A stretch of DNA of 7,734 nucleotides from Deltaproteobacteria bacterium (GTDB lineage: Bacteria; Desulfobacterota; Desulfobaccia; Desulfobaccales; 0-14-0-80-60-11). Under the pieces are notes generated by a model that saw only the letters and a list, made by a program, of their open reading frames with translations, ran no database searches and was not told where the DNA came from. The number at the start of each line of letters is the position of its first letter. Position 1 is the first letter of the stretch. Made by a program: the position numbers and the translations under genes. Of the stretch, positions 1 to 4,678 are shown in pieces. The DNA is taken from positions 1-7,734 of the forward strand of contig JAKAGH010000150.1 in assembly GCA_021817645.1 (NCBI GenBank), given 5' to 3'.

Positions 1-2436
1 GTTACGCACACGGCACCGGCCGGTTTGCGTCCGGGTATGATAATGGTAGAGCCGCCGCCCGGTGCTGAGCACCATGGGGTATTCCTCATCCGGCACCTCC
101 GCCGGCGGGGTCCAATCCAGGGCCATGAAACGCCCCTGGCCGCAGGTGAAGCAGCCGTCTTTGTGCATGACGCAAGTCCCGGGGTGATCGCAATCGGGCA
201 CCGGCCATTGGAGGCCGTCCCCCTCGATGCGATGGTACTTGATGCCCGCCAAGATGGGGGATAGCTGCGAAACCTCGTTATCCCAAAGTTCCTGGGCGCT
301 GTTGGCGGCCCAGTCGTGCCCCAAGCGCTTGGCCAGTTCCTTGAATATCCACCAGTTGGGTTTGGCCTGCCCCGGCGGCTGAGAAACCTTGCGCACCCGG
401 CTGACCCGGCGCTCGCTGTTGGCGAAGGTGCCGTCGTCCTCGCTCCAGGCCGCGGCCGGAAAGATGACGTCGGCAAACCGGGTGGTCTCGGTGGGGAAGA
501 TGTCATTGCACACCAGGAATTCGGCCGCAGCCAGGCAATGCTCGGCGTGCCGGATATCCGGTTCGGTGTTGGCCAAATTCTCGCCGAAGACATAGAGAAA
601 CTTAATCTGGCCCGTGGCCAGTCCCTCTATCATTCCCGGAATCATCAAGCCGTTCTTTTCCGGGAGCTTCACCCCCCAGGCCGCCTCGAACTTGGCCCGG
701 GCCGCCGGGTCTTCCACCTTTTGGTAGCCGGGATAGACATTGGGCAGCGCCCCCATGTCGCAGGCTCCCTGCACGTTGTTCTGTCCCCGGATAGGATTCA
801 CGCCGCCGCATTCAAATCCCACATTCCCCAACAACATCTGGAGGTTGGCGGTGCTCATGACATTATTGACCCCACAGGTATGCTCGGTGATCCCCAGGGT
901 GTAGATGAGCATCAGGGGTTTGACTGAGGCCAGACGGTGCGCCACCTCTTTTAACATCTCCACGCTGATGCCGACAATGGGCGCCACCCGCTCCGGCGGA
1001 TACTCCATAACTTTGGCTTTCATGGCCTCGAAGCCGGTGCAGCAGCGTTCGACATAGTCCTTGTCATAAAGATTTTCAGTGATGAGGATATGCATCAGGC
1101 CATTGAGAAAGGCCACGTCGGAGCCCACCTGGATGGGCACGTAAAGATCGGCGAATTCCGCCAGCTTGGTGCGCCGGGGATCGGCCAGGATAAGCTGGGC
1201 CCCGTTGCGCACGGCGTTCTTCAAGAAGGTGGCGGCTACGGGATGGGCCTCGGTCATGTTGGAGCCGGTGACGAAAAACATCTTGGCCTTGGCAAAATCG
1301 GCGAAGGAATTGGTCATAGCCCCGGAACCGAAGGACGCGGCCAGCCCGGCCACCGTGGGTGCGTGACAGGTGCGGGCGCAGTGATCGATGTTGTTGGTGC
1401 CGATGGCCACCCGGAAGAGTTTCTGCATCTGGTAGGAGTCTTCGTTGATGCTCCGGGCGCAACTGATGCCGGCCAGGGAGTCCGGCCCGTGTTGGGCGAT
1501 GGTGTCCTTGATCTTATTGGCCACCAGATCCAGGGCCTCGTCCCAGGAGGCTTCCCGCAACTCCCCGCCCTTCTGGTCCCGGACCAGGGGGGTGGTCAGG
1601 CGTTCCGGAGAATAGATAAAGTCATAACCGAAGCGGCCCTTGACGCAGAGGCGGCCTTGGTTGGGGGCGCCCCCTTCCACTCCGGTCACTTTGACGATCT
1701 TGCCGCCCTTGACGTGCAACAACTGTTGGCAGCCGACGCCGCAATAGGGACAGGTGGTGCGGACCTTATGGGTCTCCCAGGGACGCCCCAGGCCGATGGC
1801 CTTTTGCTCCACCAGGGCCCCCACGGGGCAGGCCTGCACACACTCGCCGCAGAAGACGCAGTCGGAATCGCCATAAGGATTATCCGCGCGGGCAACGATC
1901 TTATTGTGCGCCCCCCGGTAGCCGATGCTGATGGCCTGATTGACCTGCTTTTCATTACAGGCCTGGACGCAGCGGCCGCACATGATGCATTTGGAAAAAT
2001 CCCGGCGGATCAAATTCTTATTATCTTCCAGATAATACCGGGTCCCCAGCGGGTTGGCGAAACCGGGAGTCGGGACCTCATACCGGTAGGCCAGGGCCTG
2101 GAGTTCGCAGACGCCGTTGGCTTCGCAGACCAGGCAGTTGTGGTTGCCGGAGGCCAACAACAGTTCGAGAACCATCCGGCGGGAGGCATCCACCCGAGCA
2201 GACTCGGTGTGAATTACCATGCCCGGGGTTGCCGCGGTGGCGCAGGCTGGCATCAGGGTCCGGGCCCTTTCTACCTCCACCATGCACATGCGGCAGGAAC
2301 CGGTGGCGGTGGTGTCCTTGAGATAACAAAGGGTGGGGATAGTATAGATCCCGGTTTGCCGGGCCACTTCCAGGATGGTTTGCCCGGGTTGAAATTCCAC
2401 GGTCATCCCATTGATATTTAAGGTGGGCTTGCTCAT
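1..2436 (-). CDS. fdhA: Formate dehydrogenase catalytic (alpha) subunit, Cys form, partial at C-terminus
   Basis: Molybdopterin (Mo/W) enzyme that oxidises formate to CO2 or runs the reverse reaction, passing electrons along an iron-sulfur chain to a partner subunit. The 812 visible residues show a 2Fe-2S ferredoxin domain (C37, C48, C51, C65), a His-Cys3 4Fe-4S site (H99, C101, C104, C110), two ferredoxin 4Fe-4S motifs (C150/153/156/160 and C193/196/199/203), and the catalytic-domain 4Fe-4S site (C229, C232, C236, C264, then K266). The active-site stretch DHCARTCHAPTVAGL places C357 as metal ligand with H358 next to it. NPIRGQNNVQGACDMGALP (from 547) matches the E. coli FdhF active-site region and carries the conserved Arg (R550). 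The C-terminal pterin-binding domain has just begun (STGRRLYHYHTRTQTGR) when the window ends. The NuoG-like N-terminus suggests a soluble NAD- or hydrogenase-linked enzyme rather than a membrane FdnG type. ATG at 2436 is preceded by GGAGG with 11-nt spacing; an in-frame ATG at 2454 lies just upstream of that site and is less likely. Identification is firm; the electron acceptor is not visible. Confidence 0.96.
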   Translation of the reverse strand, partial: MSKPTLNINGMTVEFQPGQTILEVARQTGIYTIPTLCYLKDTTATGSCRMCMVEVERARTLMPACATAATPGMVIHTESARVDASRRMVLELLLASGNHNCLVCEANGVCELQALAYRYEVPTPGFANPLGTRYYLEDNKNLIRRDFSKCIMCGRCVQACNEKQVNQAISIGYRGAHNKIVARADNPYGDSDCVFCGECVQACPVGALVEQKAIGLGRPWETHKVRTTCPYCGVGCQQLLHVKGGKIVKVTGVEGGAPNQGRLCVKGRFGYDFIYSPERLTTPLVRDQKGGELREASWDEALDLVANKIKDTIAQHGPDSLAGISCARSINEDSYQMQKLFRVAIGTNNIDHCARTCHAPTVAGLAASFGSGAMTNSFADFAKAKMFFVTGSNMTEAHPVAATFLKNAVRNGAQLILADPRRTKLAEFADLYVPIQVGSDVAFLNGLMHILITENLYDKDYVERCCTGFEAMKAKVMEYPPERVAPIVGISVEMLKEVAHRLASVKPLMLIYTLGITEHTCGVNNVMSTANLQMLLGNVGFECGGVNPIRGQNNVQGACDMGALPNVYPGYQKVEDPAARAKFEAAWGVKLPEKNGLMIPGMIEGLATGQIKFLYVFGENLANTEPDIRHAEHCLAAAEFLVCNDIFPTETTRFADVIFPAAAWSEDDGTFANSERRVSRVRKVSQPPGQAKPNWWIFKELAKRLGHDWAANSAQELWDNEVSQLSPILAGIKYHRIEGDGLQWPVPDCDHPGTCVMHKDGCFTCGQGRFMALDWTPPAEVPDEEYPMVLSTGRRLYHYHTRTQTGRCRVRN

Positions 2437-2504
2437 ACGCTCTCTAACCTCCATCTCGCGTTAGGTGGGGAACCGGCGTTAACTATTGTCGTGGCTGTTC
2501 CATG

Positions 2505-2519
2505 GCCAAAGGGGTGCTA
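2505..2519 (-). promoter_or_regulatory. Candidate sigma-54 (-24/-12) promoter for fdhA
   Basis: Read on the minus strand this is TAGCAC-CCCTT-TGGC, against the sigma-54 consensus TGGCAC-N5-TTGC. It matches 5 of 6 bases in the -24 box and 3 of 4 in the -12 box with exact spacing. One of the two usually invariant -24 guanines is an A, which weakens it. Transcription would start near 2493, giving a leader of roughly 57 nt before the fdhA ATG. Sigma-54 control of formate dehydrogenase is known for E. coli fdhF, which makes the site plausible; its use here is inference. Confidence 0.25.
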
Positions 2520-2526
2520 TTCCGTC

Positions 2527-2556
2527 ATAAGAAGAGCGAATATTGCCGCTTAACAA
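2527..2556 (-). promoter_or_regulatory. Candidate sigma-70 type promoter for fdhA
   Basis: On the minus strand TTGTTA (2556-2551) is separated by 18 nt from TCTTAT (2532-2527), a fair -35 and a 4-of-6 match to the -10 box. It would start transcription near 2520, about 85 nt upstream of the fdhA ATG. Its -35 region overlaps the left arm of the inverted repeat at 2542-2599. This is an alternative to the sigma-54-like site just downstream. Both are weak matches. Confidence 0.2.
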
Positions 2557-2599
2557 AGGCTATCCGGCTCTCAAAGCGCGGATATACTTAAGCCGCAAT
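2542..2599. repeat. Imperfect inverted repeat upstream of fdhA
   Basis: The arms ATTGCCGCTTAA (2542-2553) and TTAAGCCGCAAT (2588-2599) are reverse complements except at one position (11 of 12). Their starts are 46 bp apart, a little over four helical turns. The left arm overlaps the candidate sigma-70 -35 box of fdhA. The arrangement would suit a pair of regulator half-sites or a looped operator, but no regulator is identified. A chance origin is possible. Confidence 0.3.
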
Positions 2600-2691
2600 G
2601 GCCACAGATGTGCAGGTCCGGAAACTATGCTGGAATGAAGGCGAGTTGGAAGTTTGCCTGAGGGCGGGAAGGAAGGAGATGGTTGTAAAGC

Positions 2692-2802
2692 TTACTTCAT
2701 GCAGTCCCAGTCCCAGGCGATCCCTCCGGTCTCATCCAGCAACCGCTGGTTGCGGGCCTTACCAAGGCCCCCCGGACACCTGGGCTTCAGGATTTCTTGC
2801 AT
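2692..2802 (-). CDS. Possible 36-residue small protein
   Basis: A minus-strand ATG opens a 36-codon frame that begins MQEILKPRCP and ends GGIAWDWDCMK. I do not recognise it. Support for coding: about three quarters of its third codon positions are G or C, like the real genes nearby, and a perfect Shine-Dalgarno sequence lies upstream. Against it: that site is 23 nt from this ATG, too far for normal initiation. A GTG at 2826 is in frame but overlaps the Shine-Dalgarno itself. The frame stays open further upstream, to a TGA near 2907, without a usable start. It could be a true small protein, the tail of a degraded gene, or chance. Confidence 0.25.
   Translation of the reverse strand: MQEILKPRCPGGLGKARNQRLLDETGGIAWDWDCMK
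2739..2770. other. Two abutting perfect hairpins
   Basis: GCAACC-GCT-GGTTGC (2739-2753) is followed with no gap by GGGCCTT-ACC-AAGGCCC (2754-2770). These are stems of 6 and 7 bp with 3-nt loops. No run of T follows on either strand, so they are not standard intrinsic terminators. They lie inside the possible 36-residue minus-strand frame and could belong to a structured RNA leader or to an inactive remnant. A weaker TGCAT/ATGCA pairing flanks the region at 2798-2815. Confidence 0.35.
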
Positions 2803-2816
2803 TGGGGTCGATGCAC
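2787..2816 (-). CDS. Possible 9-codon leader peptide
   Basis: GTG at 2816 sits 9 nt downstream of the GGAGG core of an exact anti-Shine-Dalgarno match and opens a frame reading VHRPQCKKS before TGA. It overlaps the start of the 36-residue frame (ATG at 2802) in another register, so translation of one could couple to the other. The spacing is the only real evidence. A leader or an accidental short frame are equally allowed. Confidence 0.15.
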   Translation of the reverse strand: MHRPQCKKS

Positions 2817-2819
2817 CTG

Positions 2820-2833
2820 GGATCACCTCCTTT
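2820..2833 (-). promoter_or_regulatory. Exact 14-nt extended Shine-Dalgarno sequence
   Basis: The minus strand reads AAAGGAGGTGATCC, the full complement of the common bacterial 16S rRNA 3' tail. Such a long match is stronger than at any of the annotated genes in this window, yet the only frames after it are 9 and 36 codons long. It therefore marks either an unannotated small gene, a lost gene start, or a coincidence. Confidence 0.45.
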
Positions 2834-2869
2834 GGGAAAATATGCGCAATTATAAACGATGCAATCTGA

Positions 2870-3298
2870 GAATCAATTTTTTTCTCGCGTTCCCTTTGGT
2901 TAAGTCAACTTCGGCTATGGCTGTGGACTTATCAGGAGGCTGAAAACTTTTCATATCCATTCCAAACCAGCAATTCCCCTCACTCCCTCGATAAGTCAAT
3001 TTCGTGGCAAACTATCAGCTATTTCTGCCAGCACTCTTTCGACAACACCAATGGGCTAATTCGAGGGGTTGGCGGAGATGGTGGCGATGGCGCATCCGTG
3101 GAGACATACCGCGTCAGCCCGGTTTCACTCCATTTGCGGCCGCCGATTCCGAAAGGTGAATACAGCCCCAACCCCAGGAATCCAGCTAGCCATCCCCGTT
3201 TCCTGGCCGATGATCCAGCCCTTTATCTTCCCGCCGTAATTCCCCATCTCCTGCGCTTTTTTATAAGACCGCCGTCCAACTCCCCATCCTCGTTGTAA
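2870..3298 (+). pseudogene. Long open frame without a start, possible gene remnant
   Basis: One plus-strand frame runs 142 codons with no stop from just after a TGA (2867-2869) to TAA at 3296-3298. It contains no ATG or TTG in its first half; the first usable start is GTG at 3098, with no good ribosome binding site. The translation is unremarkable and I recognise no domain; the second half is rich in proline. A frame this long is somewhat unexpected by chance at this GC content, so a truncated or decayed gene is possible, but random openness is not excluded. Confidence 0.15.
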
Positions 3299-3304
3299 TA
3301 TCAT
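3125..3304 (-). CDS. Possible 59-residue hypothetical protein
   Basis: A minus-strand ATG at 3304 opens a 59-codon frame that starts MILQRGWGVG and contains a glycine-rich middle (NYGGKIKGWIIGQETG, then SWIPGVGAVFTF). The middle has G or C at most third codon positions, as in the real genes. A weak AGGGA lies 8 nt before the ATG. No family is recognised. It is antisense to the start-less plus-strand open frame, so at most one of the two is likely to be, or to have been, a gene. Confidence 0.2.
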   Translation of the reverse strand: MILQRGWGVGRRSYKKAQEMGNYGGKIKGWIIGQETGMASWIPGVGAVFTFRNRRPQME

Positions 3305-3399
3305 CAGTAAATCCCTATGGTTAACTCTGAACTAGCTTTTCTCACCTTGTAAGATTTCTGTAATAAGCCCCTTGTATATTGCTATCTAATTTCACCATT

Positions 3400-3405
3400 A
3401 AGGGA
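3400..3405 (+). promoter_or_regulatory. Ribosome binding site fixing the TTG start of the regulator
   Basis: AAGGGA ends 8 nt before TTG at 3414. No ATG lies in frame before the conserved receiver domain begins, and the next TTG (codon 10) has no Shine-Dalgarno sequence, so this site decides the start. Confidence 0.6.
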
Positions 3406-3413
3406 CTTTTGCC

Positions 3414-4121
3414 TTGGAACAACTCCCGGGAGAGCAAATTTTGTCGAATCCTTATCGCATTATATTGGCCGATGACCAAGCCATGTTCCGTCGAGGAATC
3501 CGGAGAATCATCCAAGAAAGCGCGGACCTGGAAGTGGTGGGAGAAGCGGCCGACGGATTGCAGTTATTAAGAAGCATCAGGGAATCTCTGCCGGACATGG
3601 TGATCACCGACGTCTCCCTGCCCCATCTCAGAGGTTTGGAGGCCACCGAGGAAATCAAGACGGCCTTTCCCCAAATAAAGGTCATCATCCTCACTTTGCA
3701 TAAAAATAAGGAATATCTGCATCACGCCCTATCCGCGGGAGCGGAGGGGTATTTGCTCAAGGAAGACTCGGACATCGAACTAGTCTCCGCCATCAACACC
3801 ATACGCCAGGGTGGCATCTATATCTCCCGTCTCCTGGCGTCTCAACTGAAGGCAATTTTTCTAGACCGGAAGCGGATTGAGGAAGGCCAGGGACTGGTCC
3901 CGGCCGAACTTTTAAGCACCAGGGAAAGAGAAATCATCAAACTTGTAGCCGAAGGCAAATCCAGCAAGGAGATCGGCGGCCTTTTATATATCAGCGACCG
4001 GACGGTGCATCACCACCGGGCCAAAATCATGAAAAAATTGAACGTCAACAGGACCGCAGACCTGGTGAAATACGCCTTCCAAAAGGGGTATTTGCCAGAG
4101 TTAAGGGAACAATCTATTTGA
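3414..4121 (+). CDS. NarL/LuxR-family two-component response regulator
   Basis: Cytoplasmic phosphorelay output protein of 235 residues, normal for the NarL/FixJ class. The receiver domain spans about residues 14-135: acidic pair D20/D21, phospho-acceptor D66 in MVITDVSLP, switch threonine T94 in VIILTLHK, and conserved lysine K116 in GYLLKED. A linker leads to a LuxR-type helix-turn-helix at about 165-222, beginning LSTREREIIKLVAEGKSSKE and including the recognition-helix stretch ISDRTVHHH. Phosphorylation at D66 is expected to control DNA binding, as known for the family. No sensor kinase is present in the window. It starts with TTG, set by AAGGGA 8 nt upstream. The next gene follows after 63 bases on the same strand with no clear terminator, so it may regulate the cluster it heads. 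The family call is firm; targets and signal are unknown. Confidence 0.95.
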   Translation: MEQLPGEQILSNPYRIILADDQAMFRRGIRRIIQESADLEVVGEAADGLQLLRSIRESLPDMVITDVSLPHLRGLEATEEIKTAFPQIKVIILTLHKNKEYLHHALSAGAEGYLLKEDSDIELVSAINTIRQGGIYISRLLASQLKAIFLDRKRIEEGQGLVPAELLSTREREIIKLVAEGKSSKEIGGLLYISDRTVHHHRAKIMKKLNVNRTADLVKYAFQKGYLPELREQSI

Positions 4122-4184
4122 CCTTTTTCGGACTTGGTCAATGTTCGGGAACCCTGGCTTTAAACTGGAAGAGGCTGAATCCTG

Positions 4185-4640
4185 ATGAACTTATGGCCGG
4201 ATAATCTGGGGGAAAATGGCGGGAAGGTGCCGGCGGCGATCCTGAGGGAGCAGGCGGAGCGGTTGAAAGAAAAGACTCAAAATATCATCACGGGAAGAAT
4301 TGAGTCATCATTTTTGCCGCGCCTTATCGTAATGGAAAAATACGGCAGCGATGAAGATTTATTTATGTACGACTTTTACCTGGAAGCGCCGGTCCTGGAT
4401 TATTACCGGCATAATCTGTTCACCATCTTTCACGGCATCAATTTATACCCCGTAATTCTAAATACAAATGAGGCGATTAAGAAAGAACTGTCAGAAAACA
4501 TTTTTAACTTCACAGCCCAGAATGAAGAAGAATTCCTGGACCTCCTGAAAGGGATATTTAATTCGAAGGGAACTGTAACCATCATTAATTCCTTATTATC
4601 CCAGGCCAAAGTGATGATGCCGGGGCCATTTTCTGACTAA
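4185..4640 (+). CDS. Uncharacterised 151-residue protein
   Basis: I do not recognise a named family. The protein has no signal peptide or membrane segment and is probably cytoplasmic. Residues 15-35 (VPAAILREQAERLKEKTQN) form a charged amphipathic helix. A mixed segment rich in aromatic residues follows (YDFYLEAPVLDYYRHNLF, about 62-79, then a Tyr-Pro-Val stretch), and an acidic helix near 113-125 (NEEEFLDLLKGIF). The same general pattern, a P-x3-IL-x-EQA opening followed by an aromatic-rich core, is in my recollection seen in uncharacterised bacterial proteins, but I cannot name a domain. ATG at 4185 has GAGG 10 nt upstream. It lies between the response regulator and the exported SBBP protein with gaps of 63 and 38 bases, which suggests shared transcription. 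Codon use resembles its neighbours but is more AT-rich than the propeller gene. Confidence 0.8.
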   Translation: MNLWPDNLGENGGKVPAAILREQAERLKEKTQNIITGRIESSFLPRLIVMEKYGSDEDLFMYDFYLEAPVLDYYRHNLFTIFHGINLYPVILNTNEAIKKELSENIFNFTAQNEEEFLDLLKGIFNSKGTVTIINSLLSQAKVMMPGPFSD

Positions 4641-4678
4641 CTGAATCAATCTTAAATCATTAAATTGCGGAGGAGGCA

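Larger units (their letters stand above)
2437..3413. other. Divergent intergenic region without a confident gene
   Basis: This stretch of about 980 bases separates the minus-strand formate dehydrogenase from the plus-strand regulator cluster. It holds candidate fdhA promoter elements and an inverted repeat (2505-2599), two abutting hairpins (2739-2770), a perfect extended Shine-Dalgarno sequence on the minus strand (2820-2833) with very short ORFs, and long open frames without convincing starts (2870-3304). The 3300-3413 part is AT-rich and must contain the promoter of the regulator gene. A TATATT at 3375-3380 resembles a -10 box but has no good -35 partner. I see no tRNA, transposon end or CRISPR array. 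The mixture suggests decayed genes or unannotated small RNAs/ORFs rather than plain spacer. Confidence 0.6.

Noticed and set aside
1090..2421. A 443-codon plus-strand open frame
   Set aside because: It is antisense to the clearly coding formate dehydrogenase and only reflects its GC-rich codons; its translation shows no domain.
2754..2770. Intrinsic terminator at the GGGCCTT/AAGGCCC hairpin
   Set aside because: No run of T follows the stem on either strand.
2820..2833. Possible 3' end of a 16S rRNA gene on the plus strand (GGATCACCTCCTTT)
   Set aside because: The preceding bases do not match the conserved helix 45 region or the rest of 16S rRNA; the motif is better read as a Shine-Dalgarno sequence on the minus strand.
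2598..2855. Plus-strand 85-codon frame starting at the ATG at 2598
   Set aside because: No ribosome binding site precedes it, its start lies in an inverted-repeat arm, and its second half is antisense to a frame with better third-position bias.
2437..3413. Insertion sequence, attachment site or CRISPR array in the intergenic region
   Set aside because: No transposase-like translation, terminal repeats with target duplications, tRNA fragment or regularly spaced repeats were found.
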